64,000 nt of DNA from Chrysopilus asiliformis (taxonomy: Eukaryota > Arthropoda > Insecta > Diptera > Rhagionidae): assembly GCA_964034945.1 (NCBI GenBank), contig OZ035960.1, forward strand, positions 15,069,903 through 15,133,902, in the 5' to 3' direction. Position numbers and translations under genes: made by a program. Below, in pieces: positions 23,627 to 34,144 of the stretch (within the stretch, counting starts at the first letter, position 1; each line of letters begins with the position of its first letter). A model generated the notes under the pieces. That model did no database searches, was not told where the DNA came from, and was given only the letters and a program-made list of their open reading frames with translations.

Positions 23627-23953
23627 GTCTCAGGTGCCTCCCCGAGATCCGATTGAACCCTTTTTTTATTCGATAGGTAATCAAAAGTTGAGAATCCGAC
23701 TTGTCGGAAAAAACCTATGGGGGAGGGGTGAATAAATTAACCGATTTTAATGATTTTTGGCGTTGACATTCCTAATTAAAAACAAATTTGTACCAAATTT
23801 TGAGTCTTTAGCTCCATTCGTTCGTCGTTAATTGCTTTGAATACAGTGGTTAACACCCCTCTGACTCCGAAACGGGGAAGGTAGAGGGTTTTTCCTTTAA
23901 GTTGGTTTCCTAATATTTGATTCTTAATTTTTAGGTGGCACCTGAGACCGTTC
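23627..23953. mobile_element. Element with 12-bp inverted ends GTCTCAGGTGCC
   Basis: The left GTCTCAGGTGCC and right GGCACCTGAGAC are exact inverted repeats about 300 bp apart. The interior resembles the 'gagtctttagctccattcgttcg' type modules of the other dispersed repeats. The flanks show no clear duplication, so the class is open. Confidence 0.5.
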
Positions 23954-24146
23954 TTTTGTTAGAAATATTTAAAATAATGTTATGCCAGATTATCACGATT
24001 TGCGGGATAGACCGGTGTTATTTCTAGGCCTTTCAGGGTTTTTTGTAATATTTTGATTTTGAATTTTTTATAATCCGTTGTCCATAAGTGCCAACGCACA
24101 CGGTTCATCTCGTCGCGGCAACTTTTGGTTCTCAAAATGCCATTGA

Positions 24147-24306
24147 GGCTGTTTAGATTAGCCGATCCAGGCGCCAGGCCATGAACGAAACTGTCAAAAT
24201 TACAGGCAAGACGAGGAAGTGGGGGGTCCTCCACTTCCTCGTCTTGCCTGTAATTTTGACAGTTTCGTTCATGGCCTGGCGCCTGGATCGGCTAATCTAA
24301 ACAGCC
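24147..24306. repeat. Perfect palindrome: 76-bp arms, 8-bp spacer
   Basis: The left arm (24147-24222) starts GGCTGTTTAGATTAGCCGAT and the right arm (24231-24306) is its exact reverse complement over all 76 bases. The spacer is GGGGTCCT. The arms are richer in G+C than the flanks. Because both arms are open, frames on both strands (23980-24234 and 24219-24623) carry the same peptide word (PRLACNFDSFVHGLAPGSAN). No target duplication marks it as a MITE. It could be a real inverted duplication, a hairpin locus, or a chimeric-assembly artefact. Confidence 0.95.
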
Positions 24307-24789
24307 CCTTTCCGACGTACACGTTTCTTCACTTTTTAGTAGGAAAAACTTGTTCACAACAAGCGATCGCTCATGTGTGTGTGGTTCTCATATATGTGTT
24401 GTATTTCCAGCTCATTCCCTTATTAGCTAGCATCGAGGCAACATCAATTGCCAAAATAGAAACTGCCAACAATAGAAGAATAAGGACTGGTTATTTGTTA
24501 TGGCTTTTATTCTTTTCCACCTACTTGAAAAATAAAACTACCTGCAATTGGTATTTCACTATTTGCATTCAATTTTTGTTTATTTGGGATATGTTTACGA
24601 GTCGGTGGCTAAGCACCGACTGACTCAATGAAATTACGCACACATGCATGCTGACGTGCTACACGAGCGACTTCGTTTGTGTGCGTAAAAGAAGACGAGA
24701 AGAACACTTTTCAAGTGGCGACTTTTCCCCTCTTGCCGCACTCGTTTCTTTCCTAAAGTTGCGGCATGCTGATGACCGAAAGTTGCTCC

Positions 24790-25205
24790 GTGTACGCCCA
24801 TACTAAGATACGTCAAAATTTTAGGGAGTCATAAAAGACGTCAAAATTTTAGGGGTCGGCGGTAGTGTGATAAAAAAAATGTCAAAAAAACGTGAAAAAG
24901 TTTGACGAGGTGGGGTCTTAAAAAATTCAAAGCTTTATGTGTTAACAATAGCATCGGCAAAGGCAATATTTTTTTGGTATTCAAAAAAATTCCATGGATG
25001 GTAAAATTTTTTGGGGTTCCATTAAAGTTTGAAATTCTTCTCAAGGACTTTGCGATAAATTTGTTGGGAAACGCATTTGCACAGAATTTCAAGTTTCTAA
25101 CTCAATCCGTTTGATAGCGATCGTGTTCACCGACTGACAGACAGACGGACGGACAGATGGAAAACAAAATCTTTTTTTATTCGCACCTTGGTGTAGTTAA
25201 TTTTT
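24790..25205 (+). repeat. Dispersed repeat family B-related copy with tandem GACGTCAAAATTTTAGG
   Basis: Two near-identical GACGTCAAAATTTTAGGG-type units lie at 24838-24856 and just upstream (about 24810-24828). Downstream come 'aatttcaagtttctaactcaatccgttt', a 'tcaccgactgacag' block, then GACAGACGGACGGACAG and a 'ccttggtgtagttaatttttt' tail, the same order as in families A and B. Confidence 0.5.
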
Positions 25206-25307
25206 TTAGCCGTGGACTGCTTCGATGCGTTATAAAATGTATTATAAAATCTACTTTATTACTATATGATTCTTCTATAGAGAATATACATTTTGGTTTC
25301 CGCTTAA

Positions 25308-25856
25308 AGCTAGAACCTGAATCGTACGTCGATGCGTCCGTCATGCGTCCGTCCGGTAGACAGTTTTATGCGGTGACAGTTGGGTACGGCAACGAATCAC
25401 TTCTTCTTCACTTTTTTTGTACTTCTTCTATTAGTTTATCGTCGAAACAATTACTTTCAATTTGTTCCATAATTAAATTGCTTAAATCGTAAACAAACTT
25501 TTTTGCGAAATGACATTTCCGTGCGTTGCCGCATGTAAAGGCCTGTGTCCACATGGAAGTTTATTTGCAGAAGTCGCTTCTAGAAGAGATTTCTGGTGTC
25601 ACAACTTCTGGAAGTTCACTTGCAGTTAGTGTTTCCACGGGAAAAAGTTCCAGAAGTCTCTGCTAGAAGCGACTTCTTCAAATAAACTTCCATGTGGACA
25701 CAGGCCTTACAAGTAGAAAGTCGACCTACTCTATGCGGACAAACGCATTATTAGGGGAGTACTCATAGCAGCCCGTTGATTTTACTTTGACTGCATCGAA
25801 CTGTCAACGTGACGGACGCATGGCGGACGCACGGACGTAAGTTTCTGGTTCTACCT
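25308..25856. mobile_element. TAA-flanked MITE with GATGCGTCCGTC-type long ends
   Basis: The left end AGCTAGAACCTGAATCGTAC and the reverse complement of the right end AGGTAGAACCAGAAACTTAC are clearly related. The match continues through GCGTCCGTCATGCGTCCGTC-like blocks for about 45 bases. TAA flanks both sides (25305-25307 and 25857-25859), as in PIF/Harbinger elements. A second MITE is nested at 25539-25707. Confidence 0.75.
25539..25707. mobile_element. Nested foldback MITE with AGGCCTGTGTCCACATGG ends
   Basis: The left AGGCCTGTGTCCACATGGAA is the exact reverse complement of the right end, and the match continues through GTTTATTTG and GAAGTCGCTTCTAG. The flanks are TAA on the left and TAC on the right, consistent with a TAA duplication carrying one change. 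It lies inside the element at 25308-25856. Confidence 0.75.
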
Positions 25857-25984
25857 TAAAACTCCGATTTAGGCTAAAAATCTGGTTTTGCTTTATTAAA
25901 TGGTTTCAGCCGGATACTTCTTAGAACACATAGTAGAGCTTTTAACCCAAACACCTAACTAATTTTTCTTTTTTTCCAGATTTC

Positions 25985-26215
25985 GGAATTCTAAACAATT
26001 TTTTTTAAAAGACTGGAAAACTGAATTATTTGTGCCCTTAGCACCTTTTTCTAACTTCTGTTTTGTAAGCAAATTAAATTTTGGAAATCATAATTTTAAC
26101 TAATTCTTATTTTTTTCTGAATTTTGAAATAAAAAAATTTCTTTAAAATACTGGAAAACTGAACTTTTTGCGCCCTTAGTAACTTTTTTTTACCCCTGTT
26201 TTGCAAGCAATATGA
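25985..26215. repeat. Diverged tandem duplication, about 130 bp per copy
   Basis: Two copies share 'tactggaaaactgaa', 'g(t/c)gcccttagcac/aac' and 'ctgttttg(t/c)aagcaa' in the same order. Non-coding. Confidence 0.6.
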
Positions 26216-26529
26216 GCGAATTGAATTAATAATTTTACCTTTATCAAAATTTGTTTCTAAAACGAATCATGTGTCGTTTGAATAGGAAAAAAACATTTAA
26301 TCTAAATAAAACGAACTAAAGGAAATCATATACGATTGACTAAAGGGAATTTTTTAATGCGACAGGACTCTGTCCCTGACCGTCTTTTATACAACAATCA
26401 GTGTCACTTAAGGATCTTACATATATTAAAGGAAGTGCCACATGATCAATACATTAAGTAAATTTATAATGTCATTGGACTCAAAGAAGGAAAGTTTGCA
26501 TGCAAAAAACAGATGTAAAAATATAAGAG

Positions 26530-27185
26530 AATCCAGGTGCCAATCGTCAAATACTCTATATGAGGACAGACCAAAGTTTTATTTAAAAAAAATCCATTTG
26601 TATGGGAGAAGGGAGAATGAGTGGTCTGTTTGGATTTTGATGTATGGAATGATTATCTAAAATCGTACTCAAAACAGATTTCCTCTTGATAAATTTTTTG
26701 ATACGATGCACCGTTTTCGAGAAAATAGGGAAAAAGTATAGCATTTGAATGGGGGAGGGGGAAATCGTAGTTCAATTGTATTTTGATGTATGGATGAGTC
26801 ATGTAAAATCCTATTCTAAACACATTTTACCTCAATAAACTTTTTAATACGACTCGCCGTTTTCGAGAAAATTGCAAAAAACTGTTTCGTTTGTATGGGG
26901 AAGTGAGGAAGGAATGGTCCGATTTTACTCGTTCAAGAAGTTAGCTTTGCTATTTACGGCTTTTCTACAGAATAACTTTCAAGTTTCTAGCTGAATCCAA
27001 TTGAAAGTTATGGTGTTCACGAATAGACGGACGGACATGCGAAACTCAAAGTCTTTTGTTATTCCAAACCCCCTGGTGTAGTTTATTTTTTGTGTCTGAT
27101 GATTGGTTCGATGAGTTACAAGCGGTATTATTTAAATCAAATATACTTCTATATTATTCTCATATAGAGTATAAAAAATTTAGAC
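26530..27185 (+). repeat. Dispersed repeat family B, longest copy
   Basis: This copy spans from 'gccaatcgtcaaatactctatatgag' words to the terminal TATAGAGTATAAAAAA block and so defines the family. It contains two diverged internal repeats of a 'gatgtatgg...gttttcgagaaaa' module, one GACGGACGGACATGCGAAA site (27023-27041) and the 'ccccctggtgtagtttattttt' tail. It aligns with 5036-5580 and 490-735. Confidence 0.7.
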
Positions 27186-27189
27186 CAGT

Positions 27190-29380
27190 AATACTCGTTA
27201 TAAATAAAGACAGTAAAGAGTGTAAGAGTTAGAATGTGGTTGGTGGGGGGGTGTTTGTTGTGTATTAACATTTGGGGAAAAATGAGGGAAATGATTTTGG
27301 GTCATAAGTATAAGAAGATGGGAAAACTTTTATGTGGATTAAAACTTAGGTATGCTGGCTGTCCATTAAATTATTCAGGGGACCTTCTAAAGATATACAT
27401 ATGCCCGTGTGTGTGTTGCTTTTTGGATGCCTGGTGTACGGAGGTACCTTGTAAAAAAGTCCGGGCACGTGGAAATCTTCAAGGAACCGCAATTGAGAAA
27501 ATAAGTGGATATTAATTTTGTTCTACCAACCTTTTGTCCATCGATTGATTTCATCGATACGATGTACAACCAAATGATTCGTATTCAAAGAATTCGCTCT
27601 ATATTTGTATGTACATACCATTGTATTTATATATACACATTTATGGCTTACCTGGAATATCTGACGAGTAAGTGGGCAGCTCGAAAAAGTCGAAACCTAC
27701 GCAATAGTTAGTTGTATGAATTCCAAACAAAATTGAAATTTAAGAACGTTAGACGAATCTTACTTACATGTGTCTTATGTATTTTTTTTGACTTTTTCAG
27801 TCTCTGGAAGAAATAATAATGGAAATATTAATGTCCTGTGACATTTCTTGGGCAGGAATTTTTGTCAAACTATTTGTATTATTGTCTGATTATCGCCATC
27901 CCTTGTTTGTAGATTTCATTCGTTATTTTTAGTGTCACGTAGATGGGATTTCGATGAATTCACTTTTCTATCCTATGTATATGTGAACGGCATCAGATAC
28001 GAGGGTACTTGGGGATGAAAACCTATCTTTCCATTGGAAGAAAAGTTTTATAGAAATTGAATCTAATCGAATAACTTGCTCGATCAACCTCGCCCTTGTG
28101 AAGATTATCCGCTTCACCGAATCGGACCAGACAAATTGACGGATCTGTGAATATAATTTTATTTGATGTGATCGACATACGTTGGGTTTCTACTAAAAAA
28201 AATTTCAAGTATGTTTTTCAACTTTGGATTCTATTTTTTTGTAACTATATTTGTGCAATTTACAAAAAGGAAAGTTGTCTAGAACTTTTCCTCGATAACT
28301 TAAGGACAAAGTACAAAAGTCACGATATTTCAAACAAAATTTAAAAATAGGTTTATGTGGAAAACAATTGATGGTGTTTTTACATTTTAAATAAGAGAAA
28401 TTTAAAAACAAACAAATCGAAATTGCTTTTTATTTTAAGTGCGAAATTTTTTGAACTGAAAATAATAGTAATAATAACTCAACCATATGGACCATTTTTA
28501 ATAGTGCTAAATTTTTTCGTTTCCTTTTACCCGTATTGGTGGCATTTTATCGTGTATTAAAGAGTATTGTGCATGTGGTAACAAATTGAAATAAGATTAA
28601 TGAGGGTTTAAAAACGACTTCCATGCTCTCCTTTTTGGTGAAGGATCAAACGAGTTGCGGGTATTTGAATAATTTATTCATGGAAAATGTTTACATATCA
28701 CTAAGTGGATGTATGTATACCGTATACCAAGATATGGTCCAAAAAGAGAGAAAAAAAATAACCAAATATTCAATATCATGTACAGAGATATAAAGGGAAC
28801 AAAACTGAAAATAAGGTAAGGGGATGAGCTAAAGGATGAGGTTCGGCACAATTTGGTTCCGTTCTATACCCATTTAGATTGAATACTTGTTTCGAAAGGA
28901 TCTTATGTAGATGACTATAAAATGATTCCATTTCCCAAAAAATACGATATGCTCTACATTTAAGGAAATCGAACAAATGAACGAATGAGTGAATGTGAAA
29001 AAGTAGACTGAAAATGGTTTTCTATGTGGATCGACGTAATCGAACAATAACTTTTACCTTAATAAGGTACGCAAGTTTAGTGTAGTCAGGCAAAAAAAAA
29101 GTATTTAAATTGTGGTAGTCTACTGGTTAAAATTTATTTTGCTTTGATTGTAAAACGAGATTGGAAGGTTTCTCTCTCAATGCAATTTATTGTGAAAATT
29201 TGACTCAAATTGATTAAATTGAACGTAAATTCACGCACAATTTGATGTTTTTTTTTATCATATTGCTATGAACTTAATTTTCACGTAATTTTAACTTTAC
29301 TTTGATATTTAAAGTCTAATCTCTGGTTTGCACTGAAAAAATTGCAAAAGTTTTGCTTTCGCCGAGTCATTTTGCAAATG
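27190..29380. other. No recognised gene
   Basis: The short frames here (for example 27234-27515 and 28776-28976) lack domains or repeat context. Nothing else was identified in this 2.2-kb stretch. Confidence 0.4.
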
Positions 29381-29384
29381 AAAA

Positions 29385-29765
29385 TCATACTAATATATAA
29401 AAATGAGTTGGTGTCTGTCTGTTCCTCTTTCACGCAAAAACGGCTGAACCGATTGACTTGAAATTTGGCATGAGTATCTGTGGTAGTTCTGGTTCCAACA
29501 TAGGGATACGGAAAGGTAGCGCGAGGGGTGGGTGGAGTAAGGGGAGGGGGGAGTAAGGGGAGGGAGGAGTAAGGGGAGGGGGGAGTAAGGGGAGGGGGTA
29601 AAGTGATTTCGAAACTTAGTTTTTGCGCTATGTTACTCTTTCGCGGGGAAACTACTGAACCGATTGGTCTGAAATTTGGCATATATGTTCTTCGGGGGTC
29701 CAGCCTCAACATAAACCCATTTCATTCACGCTTTTAGCCAGGCGAAGCCGGTAATGGGCAATATC
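29385..29765 (+). mobile_element. Helitron-like element, plus orientation
   Basis: Starts A|TCATACTAATATATAAAAA, matching the Helitron rule of a TC start after A, and shares TCATACTAATAT with the copy ending at 32064. Next come GTGTCTGTCTGTTCC, a 'cggctgaaccgattgacttgaaatttggcatga' style block, a G-rich stretch of repeated GGAGGGGGGAGTAAGG units, and a second module ending near AGGCGAAGCCGG. The 3' hairpin and CTRR are decayed, so the right limit is approximate. The minus frame at 29281-29712 is a by-product. Confidence 0.65.
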
Positions 29766-29814
29766 CTATTATTTCAAAATCTATTGTCAAATAGATAAAT
29801 TAAACGCGTGGCCG

Positions 29815-29868
29815 GAGGCCGCGTATCATGAGGGGGTGAACCGCAAAGCGGTTCGGGGCGCAGCCCTT
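29815..29868 (+). mobile_element. Decayed Helitron-like 3' end with two hairpins
   Basis: Two short hairpins, GGCCGGAGGCC and GAACCGCAAAGCGGTTC, are followed by GGGGCGCAGCCC and TTAG|T. This recalls Helitron 3' ends, with CTTAG in place of the expected CTAG. It is immediately followed by ATCTATATAAAATCGTG, which itself looks like a Helitron 5' end, as in head-to-tail insertions. Confidence 0.4.
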
Positions 29869-30274
29869 AGTATCTATATAAAATCGTGTGATCTGCTGTT
29901 GATGGTTTGCAATAAATTCCTACAAATGTCGCAATATAAACATGGGTTGCAATCGATGGAAAATGATTTTTGCAGCCAAAATGTTTGGGGCTTGAAGCCA
30001 GAATGTTTAAGGCTTGAAGGTCAAATATACTCCTAAATTGAAAGCGTCACAGCTGCCAAAAAAGATCAACTCCATGGTTTGTCTTTTTTAGTATCTTGGA
30101 TTCATCATCATCCTCGGCGCAACAGCTCTCGAAGAGCCTGCATCTCCTCCATTGAGGTTCTCATAACAATTTTCTTTCTTGCTTCGCACCTACAGTTTTT
30201 ACATGGATTGCAAACCATGGATGAATTACAACATTTGTAAGGTTTTTATGTTGCAACCCATCAACAGTAGAGGC

Positions 30275-30360
30275 CGAAAAAACCTTTTATTTAGAAAAAT
30301 TGCACTAAAAAGGAAAAAAATAGTTCTTTGGGCAATATGTATCAGAAATAAAGGGTCTTC
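30275..30360 (+). repeat. Dispersed repeat shared with the satellite-flanking palindrome
   Basis: The words 'cttttattta(g)aaaaattgcactaaaaaggaaaaaaatag' and 'tgtatcagaaataaa' recur with few changes at 55494-55575, and inverted at 55620-55710. This links an isolated site to the palindrome that ends the 122-bp satellite. Confidence 0.6.
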
Positions 30361-30462
30361 GAACAAGAACATAACAATTTAGTATTTTAATAAAAACGCA
30401 CCCTAAAACTTTTTTTATGATCTGGCAATGCTAAAACGTTAGTCAAGGTTTACATTTTTATC

Positions 30463-30719
30463 ATGGTGAAGTTCACAAACGAGCAACGTTTGGAAATTAT
30501 TAAAACTTACTACCGAAATTCTGAGTCGGTGGTCGCAATCGTGTAATCTCAAAAAATGGTCCGGTCGAATGGCCACCTCGCTCATGCAATTTAACGCCGA
30601 TGGATTTCTTTTTATAGGGTTATGTTAAGTCGTTGGTTTATGAAATTTCCCACGTTCCGACCGATATGTGTGGAAGAGTGGTGGAAAATTGGCTCCAAAG
30701 AATCAATCAGCATTTGTGA
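30463..30719 (+). pseudogene. Internally deleted mariner-type (DDE_3 class) transposase remnant
   Basis: An ATG at 30463 opens 27 codons (MVKFTNEQRLEIIKTYYRNS...) matching the N-terminal helix-turn-helix start (DUF4817-type) of insect mariner-like transposases, then a stop at 30544. From 30555 another frame reads NGPVEWPPRSCNLTPMDFFL, the region around the last catalytic acid of the DDE_3 fold. It has an in-frame TAG where a Trp is usual, then GYVKSLVY and VVENWLQRINQHL to TGA at 30719. The middle of the enzyme, with the other catalytic acids, is missing. A dead copy. Confidence 0.8.
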
Positions 30720-31204
30720 CTTTTCTTAAAATGTTTACCTAAAAACAAAATAAATTTCTAAATCTTAATTATTTTTTAGCACCAGTTGCAAACATGAAAT
30801 CAAAATTCTATTATTAAACGGTGTGAAAATTATCTTCAGAATTTGAGTAATAAATTTTGATAAATTAGCGTTAAATTAAATTACGAAATTTGATAAACGT
30901 ATTGGGATTTAGGCAAAGAAGGTAATTACTGTGTAATTGATCGATTAATAATTATATCTAGTTAAATAAACAGTTTTTGAACATATCCACACCCAACGAA
31001 TTAAATGCTTTTGCGTTTGTTTGAGAGTTTTTTTTTAAATAAATTGATTTTTTTCCTTTACTACTTAATACTAAGATATTTTTTATTGGATTTTTGTATT
31101 TCTCAACTCGGTTTTAATTTTTTTAACTTTCAATAAAGGTAATTTATTAGCATTACTAGTGTCTGGCACGTATCTGCAACTAGAAGTGAATATAATATTA
31201 AAAA

Positions 31205-31355
31205 TTAGACCTGTGGCCTATTTCACCAACTTACAAATTTGTATTTACAAGTTTTTTTGAAGTGATTTTTAACAAAACTTGTAAATTGTTGGCTTGTTTT
31301 CTTTAGTACAAATTTGTAATTGTAATTTGTAGTTTGGTGCAATAGGCCACTGGCT
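31205..31355. mobile_element. Foldback MITE with GTGGCCTATTTCACCAA-type ends
   Basis: The left CCTGTGGCCTATTTCACCAA and the reverse complement of the right end, CCAGTGGCCTATTGCACCAA, match at 17 of 20 positions, and the inner arms share ACAAATTTGTA. A 13-bp direct repeat (GGCTAAAAGCGTG) follows on the right. The target duplication is not resolved. Confidence 0.6.
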
Positions 31356-31456
31356 AAAAGCGTGGCTAAAAGCGTGGGTAGAACAAAACCTTGGAAAACA
31401 AAATTCAGTTGGTTATAAATTAGATAGCTTTTCTTTAAAGTTTTTTTTCTTCGGAA

Positions 31457-31563
31457 AATGGTTTTCAAAAACTAACAAAAAGACAATAAATTCTAGCGTT
31501 TGGATTCTGATTAACTTCAAACGCTAGAATTTATTGTCTTTTTGTTAGTTTTTGAAAACCATT
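31457..31563. repeat. Perfect inverted repeat: 45-bp arms, 17-bp spacer
   Basis: The left arm (31457-31501, beginning AATGGTTTTCAAAAACTAAC) is the exact reverse complement of the right arm (31519-31563). The right arm abuts the Helitron-like element at 31564, and the left arm continues a minus-strand frame (31223-31468). There are no TIR or target-duplication signs. The shape resembles a snap-back duplication or a hairpin locus. Confidence 0.9.
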
Positions 31564-32064
31564 CACTTTACCCCCTCCCCTTACTCCCCCTACCATTCGG
31601 GTTACTTTTAAATGAGGACATGTGAGATATGGACCCAAAGAACATCTGCGCTCAATTTCAGGACAATCGGATCGGTAGATTTTCTATGGAAGAGTAACAT
31701 AGAGAAAAAACAAAGTTTCAGATTCCGTTACTCCTTACTCCCCTCACCATTCTGGTGACTTTTCAATGGATTTATGTTAGAGGTGGACTTCCGGTGAGCC
31801 TATATGCCAAATTTTTGGCCAATTGGCTCAGTAGTTTTCTAGCAAAAGAGTAACGTAGAGGTAAAACCAAGCTTCGGAATAACTTTACCCCCTCCCATAA
31901 TCTCTCCACCATCCGTGTTACTTTTAAATGAATCTGTGCGAGAACTGGACCCTTGACGAACATCTGTGCCAAATTTCAGGTCAATCGGTTCAGCCGTTTT
32001 CGCGTAAATGCGGAATAGATATATGAGTACGGACAGACACGAAATCGTTTTTATATTAGTATGA
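31564..32064 (-). mobile_element. Helitron-like element, minus orientation, three modules
   Basis: Read on the minus strand the 5' end is A|TCATACTAATATAAAAAC (32064 inward), identical in its first 12 bases to 29385. Three diverged modules of about 145-150 bp follow, each with a 'tttaccccctccc' block, an 'acttttaaatga' or 'acttttcaatgg' block, and a 'caatcgg(t/a)tc(a/g)g' block. The 3' end is missing: the element stops at the arm of the inverted repeat at 31563. Confidence 0.7.
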
Positions 32065-32139
32065 TTAGTAGCAGATATTCCCCATACACTAAAAATGATA
32101 GTAAGTCTATCTTTGTAATATCGCCATCTCAGATTGTTA

Positions 32140-32281
32140 GGCCTATGTTACACACGGCAACTTTAAGCGGCGACTTTTCTTAAGTATAGGCGTGAGAAGT
32201 GAGGGAAGCGGTGGCCTCTCACTTCTCTCGCCTATACTTACGAAAAGTCGCCGCTTAAAGTTGCCATGTGTAACATAGGCC
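32140..32281. mobile_element. PIF/Harbinger-like foldback MITE (142 bp) with TTA duplication
   Basis: TTA at 32137-32139 and 32282-32284 flanks ends GGCCTATGTTACACACGGCA and (reverse complement of the right) GGCCTATGTTACACATGGCA. The arms stay paired for about 65 bases with few mismatches, including AAGCGGCGACTTTTC, around a short G/C-rich core. It could form a pre-miRNA-like hairpin if transcribed. Confidence 0.85.
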
Positions 32282-33505
32282 TTAGGAGATAAAAAAAATC
32301 AATTCATGCAGTTTTTTTTTGAATTTTTATTTTATTAATGTTAAAGTCACAAAAAAATATTGCCGATTTTTCGAAATCTCATCCACTTGGCATTTTTTTA
32401 CATAAAAGAAACGTCATAAACCATCCTGTGATGAATGGAATGCGACCGCAAGTAGTCATGGTTTAGTTTATGGTGTCAGGATAAGTTCAGGATTCGCTCA
32501 TCAATTTGCATACGATTTCGCTTTCGTGTAGATATTCCATGTTATGTATTTATATTCTGATTTATGTTGCTACCGAATGGTGTGCCATTCATTTTGGGTG
32601 GTGGCTGAAATATTTCATAAAATATTTCATCACCTTTTGGATACATCAATTCCAACTTGCTGGGATGCAAAATCAATATTGGAGCTGAGCTGAGCTGTAT
32701 TGAAGACTAAAAGCATCCTCTCGTTTGTAGGTTTAAATTATGCCAAAATCTACAAACGAGTATAGTCAGCAGGCGTTTTTGCGTATACTATGAGCAGAAG
32801 AAACATGTGAATGGGCATCACCTATTGCCAATATCACTATGATATACATACCAGTGCATCAGCTCGAAAATCTAACCTGAAATTTTACGAGCTCACACTC
32901 GTATAAGTTGAATGGTTGGTTGTTGTAGATATGGTATTCCACTACGATCCGGACATCTGTGAAACTGAATTTTATTTTGTATGAATTCAGGAGCAGCATG
33001 AATCTGAGGGTCATAGATGGGTACGGCTACGAGTATGATGGAATTTTCGATACGCGCCTGAATATATGCATGATCCTTTGTGCTATAGTAGCATATTAGA
33101 CGACCTTATAAAGAATTGGTTTTTGACAGCACTCAGAAAGTCTGATGGCTGATGACTATAAGAGGGGATATAACGATACATGTATAGAAATTTGCAGATG
33201 CACTTTATGAAATTGGCAATCAAGGATTAAACTAGGCTACAACTTGGGTCTTTTATGCTATAGAAACATAAATTTATGAAGAAGTCATTCGAAATGCCAC
33301 ACACAGAAATCTCATACAAAGGTCTTATTTTGCAACGTAATATTTACTGTGCGTTTATAGATTTCACTATTGAATGGGTTTGTTGTGTTTTTTCATATTT
33401 TTCAAAACAAATAATAACGAAATCATTTTTCGTAGTTTTAGAAAGCGTTGGAGCAGTACATTCTACTCGATACAAATTTGATCAAATTGCTATTTCGGCA
33501 CCACA

Positions 33506-34144
33506 CAGTGTTGTGCCGCGTACACCATTGTCTACGCGTAGACTATTACTGTAGACAATGGTCTATTTTCTACGCGTAGACAATGTAGACAATTAATAAA
33601 GAAAGGATAGCTGATTTAGTTTTAAAATCTCATTTTATTCAATTAATGTTAACATAATAAAGCACAATTTCCAGGAAGCAATCGCCAAATGCCGTCTTAG
33701 TCAGCATTCGACAGTATTTTGCAAAAAATTTTTGCACTGCAGGCAAAAAGCGGAGTATTTGTTGTTGGCCTCACAGCCCAGTTCTTTAAAGGCTTTGTTT
33801 TTAAGCCTTCCTGCCATATTTAAAAAAAACCACAATTTCACTGTGGGCACGTACGATAGGAAATGAGGTTAGATTCCCATACAAGCGAAAAAGACAATAA
33901 AGGCACGGCGCTGATGTCGCTGAGGAGCCCAGTTAGCGAATTTTCATATAAGTATAGTGTTAGATATATGACTCACTGATGAATTTGTTTTGACAGATAT
34001 GAAAAAGTCTACATTGTCTACGCAAAGTCGACATTGTCTACACCAATGTCTACATTGTCTACACCAAATCTATTGTCTACGCTATTGTCTACACTGAAGT
34101 GTTAAAGTATACAATTAAAGTCTACGCGTAGAGGAACAACACTG
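33506..34144. mobile_element. Non-autonomous hAT element with exact 8-bp target duplication
   Basis: The left end CAGTGTTGTGCC and the reverse complement of the right end CAGTGTTGTTCC form the inverted repeat. The flanks at 33498-33505 and 34145-34152 are both GCACCACA. An 8-bp duplication with CAGTGTTG ends defines the hAT superfamily. Both subterminal zones carry many TAGACAATG/CATTGTCTAC words, which could be transposase-binding sites. No full transposase; a 38-codon frame lies inside. Confidence 0.92.
33701..33817 (-). pseudogene. 38-codon frame with CxxC inside the hAT element
   Basis: A minus-strand ATG at 33817 opens a short frame starting MAGRLKNKAFKELGCEANNK and containing CLQC before TGA at 33701. 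Its position inside a hAT element and the CxxC suggest the remains of an N-terminal BED-type zinc finger, but it is too short to be sure. It could also be chance. Confidence 0.3.

Noticed and set aside
24765..24785. CTGATGACCGAAAG, resembling a hammerhead ribozyme core
   Set aside because: There is no stem II between CTGATGA and GAAA and no flanking stems I and III.
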